A stretch of 64,000 nt of DNA from Armigeres subalbatus (GCF_024139115.2 NW_026942513.1:156226-220225), one strand, 5' to 3'; numbered from the stretch's first letter, positions 1-11,701 are shown. Made by a program: numbers and translations. The notes: generated from the letters alone by a model not told the origin.

Positions 1-1080
1 GTCGAGAGTTTTGAGTGCAGGCATACTGCAACGAGGTAGTGGTCGGATTCAATATTCGCACTGCGGTAAGTGCGGACGTTCGTGATGTCGGAGAAGAATT
101 TACCGTCGATTAGAACGTGGTCGATTTGGTTTTCCGTTTCTTGGTTAGGTGATCTCCATGTGGCCTTATGGATATTTTTGCGGGAAAGCAGGTGCTTCGG
201 ACTACCATTCCGCGGGAGGCTGCAAAGTTTATGCATCGTTGGCCGTTGTCATTCGATACGGTGTGCAGACTATCCGGTCCGATGACCGGTCTATACATTT
301 CCTCCCTTCCTACCTGTGCGTTCATGTCACCGATGACGATTTTGACGTCCCGCAGTGGGCATCCATCGTATGTCTGCTCCAGCTGTGCGTAGAACGCTTC
401 TTTCTCGTCGTCGGGTCTCCCTTCGTGTGGGCAGTGCACGTTGATGATGCTATAGTTGAAGAAACGGCCTTTAATACTCAGCTTGCACATCCTTGCGTTG
501 ATTGGCTGCCACTCAATCACGCGTTGGCGCATCTTACCCAGCACTATGAAGCCGGTTCCCAGCTCGTTGGTGGTTCCACAGTTTTGGTAGAAGGTAGCCG
601 CTCGATGCTCGCTTTTCCACACTTTCTGTCCTGTCCAGCAAATCTCCTGCAGTGCCACGACGTCGAAGTTGTGGGGATGTAATTCATCGTAGATCATCCT
701 GTCGCAACCTGCGAAACCTAGCGACTTGCAGTTCCATGTTCCAAGCTTCCAATCGTGATCCTGTATTCGTCGCCTAGGTCTTTGCCGATTATATCGAGTC
801 GCATTATCTCTTATATTGTTCGTAATGATTGGTTTTCTAGGCGGCTTATTGGGCCTGCGCAAACCTCCTGTCTCGTCGGAGGGCCGTCGTGTCAGGGCTG
901 TTTAGCGTCCCACCTAACACCAGGACTTGGGCTTGTGCGCTTTGAGCGGCACACGGTCGCTTTGGTGGGGCCTACTTGCGGATACATGCAGCTTTTTATA
1001 GAGGTTTAACAGGGCCCACTGTCAAACCCCACCACATCCTGGGCAAGCCCCACAACTCGCAGATGGCCTGGGGAGGGATC
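1..1080 (-). mobile_element. RTE-type LINE, endonuclease part (5' region), broken
   Basis: Reading leftward, a 250-codon frame (862 to 110) begins with a basic N-terminus and then shows an APE-like endonuclease: GTWNCKSL (catalytic Asn), VVALQEICW (catalytic Glu), KIVIGDMNAQVG (Asp/Asn) and NDNGQRCINFAASRGM. A frameshift near 170 moves the rest (NQIDHVLIDG and ESDHYLVAV, the Asp-His motifs) into another frame that runs to about position 5. The RT would lie to the left, outside the window. The 870-1080 stretch resembles the element's own 5' region. The motif order and the FAASRGM/IDHVLIDG signatures are typical of RTE-clade LINEs of insects. It lies head to head with the plus-strand LINE that starts near 1100. 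It is non-functional in this copy because of the frameshift. Confidence 0.8.
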
Positions 1081-1189
1081 GTCAAGCCCTTGGACATAGT
1101 CCCTGCTGCCCGTGGAACCCATAGCAAACACATTTAAGTACCACATCTACTATAGCGGCGGTGACAGAGCATAACGATGAGTTGGCTTC

Positions 1190-1780
1190 ATGGTGATCGG
1201 GAAGCAGATGAAGCATATTATCCGGTGGAAGCCGATAAGCGACCGCATTTGCGTGTTGAGAATGAAGGGGAATTTCTTCAACTATAGCCTGATCAGGATC
1301 TATGACCCAACGAACGATAAGCCTGATGACGGAAAGTACGAGTTCTATGATAAGGCCAACGGAGAGTGGCCAACACACGATGTAAAGATTGTCATCGGGG
1401 ATGCAAATGCGCAGATCGGAAGAGAAAGTTTCTTTCGCCCTGTCATTGGTACGGAAAGCCTTCATTCCACTACCAACGATAATGGCCTGCGACTTGTAAC
1501 CTTTGCTGCAGCTAGAGGGATGGCAATCAGCAGTACTCACTTCGCACGTAAAACTATCCGCAAACACACCTGGCATCATCCGAGTGGAGACACTTGCACA
1601 CAGATCGACCACGTGCTGGTCGATGGACGATATTTCTCGGATGTTATAGATGTAAGGCCCTTCAGAGGTCCGGACATCGACTCGGATCACTATCTTGTAG
1701 TTGCTAAAATTCGGGCGCGACTTTCCGAATTCACGAAACAACAGAACGATGCGTTTCAATATCCAACGCTTGTCAGTTGA
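1190..1780 (+). pseudogene. LINE endonuclease domain (RTE type)
   Basis: A 196-codon open frame carries the C-terminal two thirds of an APE-like endonuclease: VKIVIGDANAQIG (catalytic Asp/Asn), NDNGLRLVTFAAARGM, TQIDHVLVDGRYF and DIDSDHYLVV (Asp-His pair). The N-terminal Asn and Glu motifs are missing or frameshifted upstream of 1190; the stretch 1130-1190 still reads as related sequence in another frame. It is the start of the relic whose RT follows at 2153. Codons beyond 1780 shift frame and contain stops. Confidence 0.8.
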
Positions 1781-2152
1781 AGGAGTTGCTAGACGAGTGA
1801 ATAGGAGATGCCGCCGGATCTGGAGACATCAACCGATTGTGGGAAAAGATCCACGCGACTTCAACAGCGCAGGAAGTGTTAGGCACTACACAACGACGCC
1901 AACGAAATGGTTGGTTTGATGAGGTGTGCCAGCGAATGACGGACGAGAAAAATGCTGCTAGGAGTCGAATGCTAGTGGCTCGTACCCGTTCCAACAGAGA
2001 GTGATACAGTGTAGCAAGGGCAGAAGAGAAACGAATTCACCGCAGAGAAAAAGGCAACACGAAGAGAGTGTGATAGCTGAAGCGCAGGAGAACATGGATA
2101 GAAACGATATGCGGAGGTTTTAAGCAACTGTCAATGGCATAAGACTGCGCCA

Positions 2153-2765
2153 GTGGCAGCCAGGTGGAAGGAGCACTTCGAAAATTTGTTGAACGGTGGA
2201 AATGAAGGTATATTAAGGAGCAGGATGGACATAGTAGGCGACGGTCAAGATGTGGAACCACCAACGCTGGACGAGGTAAAAAAGGCTCTAAACGAGCTGA
2301 AAAACAGTAAAGCTGCTGGGAAGGACGATATCTCGGCCGAGCTTTTCAAACATGGATAAGAGCAATCGATCCACAACATTATCCAGTAAATATGGGAGGG
2401 TGAAGAACTGCCTGCAAGCTGGTTGTATGGCCTCATATGCCCAATATATAATAAAGGGCACAGACTAAAGTGTGTCAATTACAGAGGGATCATCCTTCTT
2501 GCAGGCTCACCATCTGTTCGTTGATTTCAAAGCAGCGTACGATTCAGTGAAGAGAAATGAGTTGTGGCAGATAATGTCTGAACATGGTTTTCCGGCGAAA
2601 CTGATTAGACTGATACGTGAAACGCTGGATGGCTCGAAATCAAGTATTCGGATTGCAGACGAAGTGTCAACCTCGTTTGTGACCTTAGACGGATTGAAGC
2701 AGAGTGATGCACTTTCGAATTTATTGTTCAACATTGCACTCGAGGGCGCTATTATGATATCTGGC
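2153..2765 (+). pseudogene. LINE reverse transcriptase, N-terminal half
   Basis: Two frames cover the RT fingers and palm. 2153-2359 has the LDEVKKALNELKNSKAAGKD motif followed by DISAELFK. 2472-2765 has [12 protein letters not shown] (palm motif A with catalytic Asp) and LDGLKQSDALSNLLFNIAL (motif B). Related RTE elements normally have Gly in place of the Ser in KQSDALS, so this conserved residue may be mutated. The gap 2360-2470 contains an in-frame stop. The frame is cut by the foldback element just after ISGVH. Confidence 0.8.
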
Positions 2766-2773
2766 GTGCATAG

Positions 2774-3968
2774 TAGACCTCTTCATGTTTTCAAAAAGTA
2801 TCGAAAATTCAATCGGTCAGCCCAGCATCATAATTCTTATGCTAAAATAAGTCTCCTGTCAAATTTTCAGCTAATTCGGATAAAATTTCGAGGTGGCTCA
2901 AGTCGATTTAGTGTTTTTGGGCTATTTTCAATTTTGGAAAAAATCTAACAAAAGAAATAAACGTCGAAAACTATCGCACCAACCTCTATACGGAAGCTTT
3001 TGGTGTGCTCTACAAGTCTTGTGAACATTGCGATTCGTTCCGTTCACGTTTTGTCAATGTTAAAGTGATTTTCAAGCATTTAAGTGCATAAAAATACTGT
3101 TTCTCCCGAAAGTCGTTGTTCTACAAAATTCTTGAGTTTATGACAAATGATTGTTAATTTATTATATTATTATTCCTCTTTTTTCCCTGGAAATCTGAGT
3201 AATATAATTGCCAATGTGCGATTTATTGTTAAATTCTTAAAAATCAGAAGCTGAACATTTGTCATAAATTTACACGTTAAGATTTCTTCAAGCAAGTTGT
3301 TCGAACAAAACATAAATTAAATCATATGATATTTGATGCTTAAAACAAACGACTTCCAAATTTTGTTTAATTCATCATATGTCTGCAGGCTTTCATTGAG
3401 TGCCTTGTAGTAACAAGCGAAATCGAAGCTTCTTTGTTTGAACAACTTGTTTAAAGAAATCTCAGCGTGCAAATTTATGACAAATGTTCAGCTTCTGATT
3501 TTTAAGAATTTAACGGTAAATCGCACATGGGCAATTATATTAGTCAAATTTCCAGGGAAAAAAGAGGAAATATAATATAATAAATTAACAATCATTTGTC
3601 ATAAACTCAAGAATTTTGTAGAACAATGACTTTCGGGAGAAACAGTATTTTTATGCACTTAAAAGCTTGAAAATCACTTTAACATGGACAAAACGTAAAC
3701 GGAACGAATCGCAATGTTCACAAGACTTGTAGAGCACACCAAAAGCTTCCGTATAGAGGTTGGTGCGATAGTTTTCGACGTTTATATCTCTTGTAAGATT
3801 TTTTCCAAAATTGAAAATAGCCCAAAAACACTAAATCGACTTGAGCCACCTCGAAATTTTATCCGAATCAGCTGAAAATTTGACAGGAGACTTATTTAGG
3901 CATAAGAATTGTGATTCTTGCCTGACCGGTTGAATTTTTGATACTTTTTGAAAACATGAAGAGGTCTA
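2774..3968. mobile_element. Palindromic hAT-like foldback MITE with 8-bp TSD
   Basis: The element begins TAGACCTCTTCATG and ends with the reverse complement CATGAAGAGGTCTA. The left arm (about 2774-3310) and right arm (about 3435-3968) are near-perfect inverted copies for over 500 bp, separated by a short loop. The 8-bp GTGCATAG is repeated exactly at 2766-2773 and 3969-3976. An 8-bp target duplication and TA-starting termini fit the hAT superfamily; no transposase is encoded. It interrupts the RT frame of the RTE relic and is therefore younger than it. Confidence 0.88.
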
Positions 3969-3976
3969 GTGCATAG

Positions 3977-4400
3977 GAACGGCACTATCATCAAACGGTC
4001 TCATATGCTCCTGGGCTTTGCGGATGACATCGACCTTATTGGAATCAATCGCAGAACAGTAGTGGAGGCTTTTGTCCCACTGAAGAGGGAGACGGCAAGG
4101 ATAGGCCGAACCATAAAGTTGTTGAAGAATTTGTTTAACTTGGAACGCTTGTGTCATGTACCAATGACGTTTCCCGCGAAGTTAAAAGAAGTATTGCTAA
4201 TGTAAATAGGACCTTCTACAAGCAAACGGAAACGAAATTTGCTCTTTACAAAACTCTGATTCTACCAGTGTTTCTTTATGAACCTGGAGCATGGACGTTA
4301 AGGAGGGCGACCGGAGAGCTTTTGGGGTTTTCGAGCGAAAAGCTCTGCGTACAATACTCGGAGGGAGACCAGAAAATTCTGTGTGGCGCAGGCGCATGAA
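3977..4400 (+). pseudogene. LINE reverse transcriptase, C-terminal half
   Basis: This is the continuation of the RT after the foldback insertion: LLGFADDIDLIGINRR (palm motif C, FADD), then a deleted and frameshifted stretch, then NDVSREVKR in a second frame and ALYKTLILPVFLYEPGAWTL in a third. These are the usual RTE RT C-terminal motifs. The region between FADD and the thumb is shorter than in intact relatives, showing an internal deletion near 4120-4140. Confidence 0.78.
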
Positions 4401-4714
4401 TCATGAAAAATTGAATGAAATGAGATCTGCGTGAAAAAATGCTTTGACTCGGTTCGTTAGCAGCCACTTAAATAGGCAGGCAGTGCAAGAGATTTTTCTT
4501 TTGCCCAATAATGTAGTTTTTGGAATTGACTTACCTATTTTCGCAAATTAGATGAACGGATAACAATCACACTATTTTAGCATTCATGTTAAATTCACTA
4601 TTTTCATTAGTATAGTGACAAAGTTAATCAAAACTTTTTTGAACAATATTAGAACACTCGTTGCCAAAATTCGGCTGACGATTTTCACTTGAAACAGCAC
4701 ATTATAATTGCCTA

Positions 4715-4855
4715 CTGGGGCGGATTTAGCCGGAAGGGGGCCCCGGGGCCGACAGTTTGTGCGGGCCTCAAAATGTACAAAAAAGGTTGGTTTTGGTACA
4801 TAAGTTTTGTGGGGGCCCGGGGCCACGGCCCACCGCCCCCCTAAGTCCGGCCCTG
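4715..4855. mobile_element. 141-bp hAT-type MITE with 8-bp TSD
   Basis: A GC-rich short element starts CTGGGGCGGATTTAGCCGG and ends CTAAGTCCGGCCCTG, which are imperfect inverted repeats (the right end read in reverse starts CAGGGCCGGACTTAG). ATTGCCTA flanks it exactly at 4707-4714 and 4856-4863. Termini starting CAGGG with an 8-bp duplication are typical of hAT-derived MITEs. It contrasts sharply in composition with the AT-rich intron around it. Confidence 0.8.
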
Positions 4856-4863
4856 ATTGCCTA

Positions 4864-5637
4864 CCTTGCTTATACAAACTTATACTATTATTATAATGAT
4901 TTACAGTGAATAATGCACCAACATTTCATGAGCCGAAATAGCATGCAACACCAGAGCCGAGATTAAGAAAATTGACTGAACATAAAGTCTATTTCGCACA
5001 AAACTTTTGATGGATTAAATAATAGATTTTGAACCATTATTGTTGTTTTTGAATACTTAGCGTAATAACCAAAAGTAAGAAAGCCGTTTGGTGGCATAAT
5101 TTCGGTAAGATCTTCAATATATGAATATTTAAATCGATAAATGTGCCCAATAACAGCATAATAGGCTAAGGTTTGAGCCTTACACTTTATACAAAGAATA
5201 AAATATTGTGAATCGTATAAAATACGAAATAGTGCGAATGTCGGAAGAAAGAATAGCAAAAACAGTATGAATTCAAGAAGTTTGTAGTTTGAAATTAAAA
5301 CTCGATCAAATTTGGTATTTTTGAATGGTAAAATATTTAAATTGAGAACAAAGGATTTATTTCCAATAAGAAATTCATGACCGAAAATTGTGACAGATGA
5401 AAATTTTCATACGAAAATACGAAAGATTTCAATCAACATTTCTGCTTTCTTCGAATTTGGCAACACTTATTTCAAAAACAAGTTTTGACCGATGCGCCGC
5501 TGCAATTTCTTTACCGCATCGCCGGTGACTTTTGGGCGCGCCGTTGAAATAATTCCAGTGCCTGGGGGTGGTTTTGGGAGTTCATCCTCCCCCAATTTGT
5601 TAGAAAAAAAAAAGCGTTACGTAAACAGATGTTCTGG
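4864..5637. other. AT-rich intronic DNA, no gene seen
   Basis: No coding signal, RNA gene or clear repeat was recognised. A short CT-rich patch lies near 5580-5600. Confidence 0.5.
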
Positions 5638-5837
5638 TCATAAGACGAGTTTATACAATTCCATTCAATTCCACTACTTTATTGTACCTTTCACAGATAC
5701 GTATTTTGACCTCAACAGTAAGGCCGTGTTCAGTGTCTCGTACTTGACTCGACTTACTGTTAAGGTCGAAATACGTATCTGTAAAAGGTACAATAAAGTA
5801 GTGGAATTAAATGGAATTGTAGAAACTTGTCTTATGA
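5638..5837. repeat. Foldback repeat (about 85-bp arms)
   Basis: The arms 5638-5722 and 5753-5837 are imperfect reverse complements (TCATAAGAC...CAGTAAG and its inverse) around a 30-nt centre. The stretch containing AGATACGTATTTTGACCTCA has the look of a dispersed mosquito foldback or MITE-type repeat. Target-site duplications could not be defined. Confidence 0.65.
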
Positions 5838-6369
5838 TGAGTAAATACATTCCACTAAAAGCTTAAAATAATTTTCGAATCAGATTTTCTGGGTTATTTG
5901 TAAGATTTCGACCTTCAGACCAAAACTCCAGGGAATTCTTGGATGAACGGTAATGGCAAAATTGTTGAACGTTCATCCAATTCAATTGAGATCTCCAAAT
6001 GAATAAAAATGTGCGTGAATCCGATGTATTCCTCTTGCAGTGTTTGTGATGTTTTTGCTGCAATTGGATTACCACCCACTTTTATTTTATACATCCTACG
6101 CAGTGACATTAGTGTTGGTGATTCTGCCTTTGGAGAAGTCAATAGTGTTGGTATTTCTGGCTTTGAAAAACTCAATTCTATAGACCACACAACCAGCATA
6201 AACGAATAAAATGGCAAGCAGCTCCCAAGGAGCTCAAGGGCTATACTACAGGCAATTGTTGTATGAGCTGAGATGCATATTTTTTCGGTATCGGTAAGGA
6301 TGAGTTTTTTCTAATTGTTTTAAAAACTGGAGAACGATCCGTTGGGCTTCCAAAGCTTCCAAAATCCAA

Positions 6370-8010
6370 AGAACTGCAGAATAACCCCCCCCCCATAAAC
6401 CCAGGTATTCCATTTTTCTAAAATTCTCTGGAAATTTCAGAGAAATTCATCTTTAAGAACTCTAGAAACTCGTTATACAAAAGTTGTGAGATATTCTTAC
6501 ATTTGTATTTGTGAGAATTTCTCCTTCAGAAACTCTGGGATATTCCAATTTCAGTGTTCCATCTCTTTGATTTTAATGCATCGCCCTTCACAGCGACTTT
6601 TCGCAGCATACTTTCGAGGCATTAATTAACACGAAAACTGAAGTTTTCTAAGTCTTGTTTTATTATTATTCTAATTGCTTCTTCTTCTTGTCTTCTGGGG
6701 AATTCCTTCGATAGGACTTCTAAAAGTTCCTTCTAGAAGATTTCCTGTGAATTTGCGGGGTGAGGGTGGTTTATACTCCCAGTTTTTTCAATTCATTCCG
6801 AGAATTCCTTATCTATGAGATTTGGGGATTAAGGGAATCCAGAAGTTCTGAGGAGTGAATAATACGTGTCCCACACAGTACGAACAAAACCTGTAAAAAA
6901 ACCTTGAACGGAAGTTCAAGTAGATGTAACAAATCTGCTCCGTGGTAAACAACAGGAAGTTATAGGTTGTTTTAAATTTACGTGAGCTGGAATTTTACAG
7001 TTCTTATTTTTATTTGAAAACAAAAAAAGGAGCATAGCATGGGAATCGAACATTGGTCTGCAGAGTGAGAGCCGAACTTGATATCCTCTCGGGTATTTCC
7101 GCTTCTTAATATCGAGTTGATCAAGGTGTAACAGGTTAAACGTTTTGGTGATTCGATAATTCTTCATTAGGCTAAACGATAGCTTAAATTTACATGACAC
7201 GGAATCTCCATCGAGACGGAATCATTTGAGACTCAGTATGCTGAATGCATCACAGATTTCTCGCCGGAAGAAGCAAAAAACAAAGAGTTGCAGCGATGAA
7301 ATGCAGCATCATAAAGGCTGCTTTATTTTCATATGCGAAGATATCCGTTTAGGTTCATTCTTATATAAGTAAAATAGGTGCAAGCTGCGGTTTGCATGAA
7401 ATGCAGTGAAGTTTGTTTTGATTTGTTTTGACAGCCACGTGCGCGCTCACCAAAAATTGTGCTCGTGGTCGTCATGTAAAATTAAGATATATTCAATTGA
7501 AATTTCAATGGTTTTATCATTTATATCACAGAAACTTAAAATTATGATCTGGTACAAATTCTGTTTCCGAATTTTACATTCAATTATGAATTCCGTCGTG
7601 GCTAATTTTCATAATATTTTACTGTGCAGAATTCCTGGATGGGAAACTCCTGGAAAATTTTTTTTATCAGTTCCTGTAAATTTCTATATGATTTTAACAT
7701 ATGTCCTTGAGGAATTTTCTCTTCTGTTTTTTTTTTGTTGGCATTACATCTCCATTAGAATATTGCCGTATCACAGCTTGGTGTACATCCAGAACTTCTA
7801 CAGTTTCTATCTGCGAGGTTTCTAAGAAGATTCACTATTTACTTCTTGGGCTTGCTGTGTGGTCGCCAGGATAAGGAAGAACTGTTAAAGAAATTCATGA
7901 AGGCTATTCAAAAAAAAATCCTGGATAAATCACTGGATGAGATAGTGAAGAAATTCCTGAAGAATTTTTCAAAGCAATCTCAGGTGAATTTTCTCATGGT
8001 ATTCCAGAAG
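6370..8010. repeat. Degenerate GGAATTCCT-type repeat DNA and AT-rich intron
   Basis: Two patches (about 6410-6870 and 7620-8010) are rich in degenerate short repeats around GAATTCCTGG and AGAAATTC, similar to the clearer blocks at 23220-23530 and 60660-61850. Small open frames inside it (for example 7406-7825) show no domain and follow the repeat composition. No gene was recognised between 6217 and 8050. Confidence 0.45.
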
Positions 8011-8159
8011 GATTACCTAACAGCGTACAATATAAATTATGCTTATTGCCATTAATGCACGAGACATGCAAATAATATTCAAAAAAGGTATTGTTCGATG
8101 AAATGATAATTTTGAATCGCACCGATCCGAGTCGCCGTCGCCACCGCCAAGAGCAACCG

Positions 8160-8480
8160 TGGCGTCGTCATTTTTTGGGAAAAGCTATTTTCGGACAAAT
8201 CATAATTTCGTAGAAATGTCATTATCACTTACCATTACCAATAAAAAAGTAATTTTTGGGGGAGTGTTATTTTCAAGCAAACGTCATTTTCGGGGAAATG
8301 TCATTTTTGTGGAAATATTAATGTCTGAGAAATCTTATGTTCGGCGGAACGTCATTTTGTCATTTTCGAGTAACTGTTAATGAAACAAGAGTAGAAACGC
8401 TATTTTCAATAAAATGTCATTTTTGTGTTTCGTGGAAACATCATTTTCAGAAAAATGATATTTTCTGAGAAATATTGTTT
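8160..8480. repeat. Degenerate tandem repeat around GTCATTTTCGGGGAAA
   Basis: The motif TCATTTT(C/T)GGGGAAATG recurs about ten times at irregular 20-40 bp spacing. The 73-codon frame at 8159-8380 only reflects this repeat. It looks like an old minisatellite. Confidence 0.55.
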
Positions 8481-8589
8481 TCTGCATTTAACACCCGCCC
8501 ACAAGAACATATTAGAACGGCGATCGAGTGACGATAATTAGAGACTTTTGTTTTCAGGCTTTCTACACTTGCGATGAATCCAGCGGAGG

Positions 8590-10290
8590 TAAGTAACTTA
8601 ATATGCTTTTTTTCTTTACAACGTACTATAGACCGTTAGGATAATTATAAACACACTAAGAAATAGTCGGCAGGTCAAGTGGCGCTTGATATTTCATGAA
8701 AATGTCGATTCCTCCTACAGATTACATCATACTCTTTCACGTGATATACTAGTTCCGTTTTTTTAGCTAAAAAGTCCTACGTCAAAATAAGCAAAATATG
8801 AAGGTTCGAATTTCCACCAAAAATTTTTTTTTGCGCAAGATGGGTTATTGTTGGAACGTGTTTTTTGGAAAATTACCTAAAGAAAAACGTATAACTGTTA
8901 AATTAATGCAATTTTCAATACAGATACATAACAATGTCTGTCTTGTTGCATTAAATACGAGATCTGGTTGAAAAAATATTTCAATGACCTGAAAATTCCG
9001 AAAAACCTCAAACATTATTTCAAAAACGTAATAATCCTCATGAATACGGATATGGCTTTAGAATCAGACGATTTTCAGGTACGCTCTATCCTGGGGTTTG
9101 ATCTGGACACTAATGACACAGACCTCGCAATTATTTAATTTTATTATTTAAAAATCGCAATTATTTAATTTTCAAAATCCATAATGCTTGTTAAATGAGT
9201 GCCAAAAATAGATCGTATGGAGTAAGTAAAAATATTTATGAACAATTTTAAGTAATAGCTGAAAAACATGTTGTTCAAAATCTTCAAAACAATGGGAAGT
9301 AAAAATTCATAGTAAAAATGACAAATATTTGAAACATTTTCGAATACTCGATGTTATATGAAAGTAAATAAAATTTTGGGCCATATGTAACCATAAAATA
9401 GTAGATGACTTGAAAAAAATTGAAATCATTCTATAAACAAAGTGCATTTATTATTATAGGAATGGTCTATAGTGCATAGCGCCGCGCACTTACCTCTTCC
9501 CCACACCTCCCTCTTTACTCATTGACATTCCCACTCCCTTTGATTCCTCTGCTTAGGATAAAGAATATGTGTTTTAGTTATAGTGGAAAGCGTTTCAGTA
9601 GTACAGAAGTTGTACTGGATTTTTCTCAAAAATATCCCTCCCTCCTTTCGCTATAACTCCACACCCCTCTGTTATGGTTTTCTTAGTAGGTACATAGAAT
9701 ATGTTTTTAGAATTTGTCACGTAATCTGGATCAGAGCTTAAAATATTCATCTTCATGAAGCAACTTCTGTCCGAATATTGACAGACATCGCATGAATATT
9801 CAAAACATAGAATGACATAGTCAGACGACTACTCCACGAACTCATTCATTCGACTGTCACTGAGTGTGTTTACTATGTGCAGAAAAAAACATAATTAGCA
9901 TTGTTTATGTTGATGTTTACCGTTGAAAGTGCCTCGCGGATGAAAATCGGATTCAGTTCTATGTGATAGGTACATTATTTACTCATTTGAAACGTGTTCA
10001 GATTTCAGATAATTTATCAATTTGTAAAATGTGCATAAATATTCAATGACTAATATTCAACTGAATATTGACTGTCCAGAGCCGACTATGAATGTGTCGG
10101 AAGTGAACTGACAAATGAAGAAAAATGGACTTCACCAAAAATTTTCGATTATTTTACACTCTGATCTGGATAGTTAAGTAGGGTTTGATGATTGTGATAG
10201 ATACCTGCAAATGCAGTGAAGGACAACAATGCTTTCAATAAATTTTAAGTTTCTGTTTAAAAATATAAACATCTTTTTTCCAGGACTTAC
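8590..10290. other. Probable Nrx-1 intron, no gene seen
   Basis: AT-rich DNA without recognisable coding sequence lies immediately downstream of the last readable Nrx-1 exon, whose donor GTAAGTC begins at 10290 on the minus strand. The next exon (start of LNS3) was not found down to position 1, so this intron probably exceeds 10 kb. Confidence 0.5.
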
Positions 10291-10443
10291 CAAGTATGAT
10301 TCCCGCGTGGTGAAGGTGACCGGATCCTGTGGATCACCGCTTGGGCATTGATAATCCACCCTTCCTGCCACCTGTATCAGCTTGGAGCCCGTTCGGGCCA
10401 AATCGATGAGATTCAGCCGAAGAGTATCGGCCGAAAATTCCAC
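10291..10443 (-). CDS. Nrx-1: Neurexin-1 exon: end of LNS2 and linker to LNS3
   Basis: This 153-nt exon (51 codons) is flanked by a good acceptor (TTTATCCAG before 10443) and donor (GTAAGTC from 10290). It starts VEFSADTLRLNLIDLARTG and continues with VDYQCPSGDPQDPVTFTTRE. The Cys in VDYQC is the conserved half-cystine closing the LNS2 domain, pairing with the NNFVGC cysteine of the previous exon. The DPVTFTTRES segment corresponds to DPITFETPES of vertebrate neurexin and leads into LNS3. Neurexin-1 is a presynaptic single-pass adhesion protein that binds neuroligins and other partners. Both ends are in phase 0. Confidence 0.92.
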
Positions 10444-10516
10444 CTGGATAAAGGATACGAACCAGATAAGTTCCATAAGTACAACGTACGTTTTTTTGTT
10501 CTACGGTGCAGTTTAC

Positions 10517-10675
10517 CTTCCGTAGACATCCGACGAAATTGTTGTGCACTCGGGCGCCGAGTAGGGCTCGAGGGTTGACGGCTCCACCGACGTAGACTCG
10601 GGATGACGAAAGCATTGTGAACTTCCCGGCAATGTGCGAATGGTCGGTGTAGACATCGTCCACGACGGCAACCAG
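10517..10675 (-). CDS. Nrx-1: Neurexin-1 exon: core of LNS2
   Basis: A 159-nt exon (53 codons, phase 0 at both ends) begins LVAVVDDVYTDHSHIAGKF and ends NNFVGCLRK, followed by donor GTAAACT. The acceptor is TTATCATTCCAG. It carries the beta-strands after the SS2 position, including the YVGG turn typical of LNS domains and the conserved NNFVGCL strand with the domain cysteine. A 73-bp intron (10444-10516) separates it from the next exon; a 15.9-kb intron full of repeats precedes it. Confidence 0.93.
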
Positions 10676-11159
10676 CTGGAATGATAAGAATCAAGAACAC
10701 AGTATTTAGGAAAATGATAACCACTTTATAATGCCTGTAATTTCGGCAGAATAGAATGTATTTAAATATCATAGATAACATCTGGAATAAAACGACATGG
10801 CCAAGAAACCCCCTTTTTTCACGTTTTGCCTAAGAAGTCTCATTTTCCCTTCTTTCTTCAGTTTAAAAGGAATGTTTTTATGCGTTTTCTTCTAAAATTC
10901 CACCAAGTTTCAGGATGCGACGCCAGTTGAAAAAAAGAACTCTCATTCGCAAAATAATCAACCAGTTTTGTATATGCATTGCCAAAGATTTCGTAAAGAT
11001 CGTAGAGTTAAAAACTGCTGGTTTGATGCTGTTTGCCATTTGATGGAAGAAAAAACTTCATGTGAATGTGATTGTTACTTTTGCCTCTTCATCTCAGTTG
11101 AAACTTTTCAAAACTAGCATTCCTCGATTTCCTTCGATGATGCGAGCTGGCCCATTATG

Positions 11160-11700
11160 GAAAGCTTATTTCCTTTTACCCATACTTATTCCACACAAGA
11201 ACCTAAGTCTCCCGGCACCCCCGGACTAGAATACATGAAGCGCAGAAAGTTTCGCCAATTTGTGCGTTTCTGCTACCGTTCCGCCCGTTCCTCCACTTGG
11301 AAATTTATGGCGCTATTTGCATTTTTGTTCACTTTATCATAGAAAATGTGTGCGTGGGGAGTGTGTTGCAATGTCCAAAGTGTAGCAGAAGCATTGTGTA
11401 AGAGAGGCAGTAGCAAACTTTGGCTTTGCCACTGCCGTTGCTGCAACCGCTTTCGGGATCTTTTCCGAGTAATTTAACTCGGTTTACGAGAACGATGGCT
11501 GGATGGTAACCGGGACGGGTGTTCAGCAGTGTTCCGATCCCAGATGGTGGTCTAGTTGGATTTTAACTATATTTGCAGTTTCCGGCCGTTTTTTTCTATC
11601 CTTTTCTCTGACTGTGCTGTGTGATGTGGTGACTTAGGAGGCATGCAGAGGCATTCCACGGGGGCATGTCAGTCGATCCTGAGCGACCATTTCGAAAATA
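11160..11700. other. Intronic DNA, no gene seen
   Basis: Moderately GC-balanced sequence with small frames (for example 11157-11342) but no recognisable domain. It ends where the long-TIR transposon begins. Confidence 0.4.
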
Positions 11701-11701
11701 T

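Larger units (their letters stand above)
1100..4440 (+). mobile_element. RTE-type LINE relic interrupted by a foldback element
   Basis: Endonuclease, linker and reverse transcriptase pieces occur in the expected order on the plus strand, but in several frames and with stops. The RT is split at 2765/3977 by a 1,195-bp palindromic insertion that duplicated 8 bp. Removing the insertion joins a Gly-Val-His codon run to Arg-Asn-Gly without loss, so the target was already an RT reading frame when it was hit. The right end is uncertain; recognisable RT ends near 4400-4440. It is a sister copy, but a different lineage, to the minus-strand LINE on its left. Confidence 0.8.

Noticed and set aside
149..682. 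Plus-strand 177-codon frame at the left edge
   Set aside because: It is the antisense shadow of the LINE endonuclease frame on the minus strand.
1082..1759. Minus-strand 225-codon frame
   Set aside because: It is the antisense shadow of the plus-strand LINE endonuclease (1190-1780).
7037..7110. tRNA gene on the minus strand (TGTTCGATTCCCATGC resembles a B box)
   Set aside because: The putative acceptor stem does not pair and the D and anticodon arms cannot be formed; at most a decayed tRNA-like fragment.
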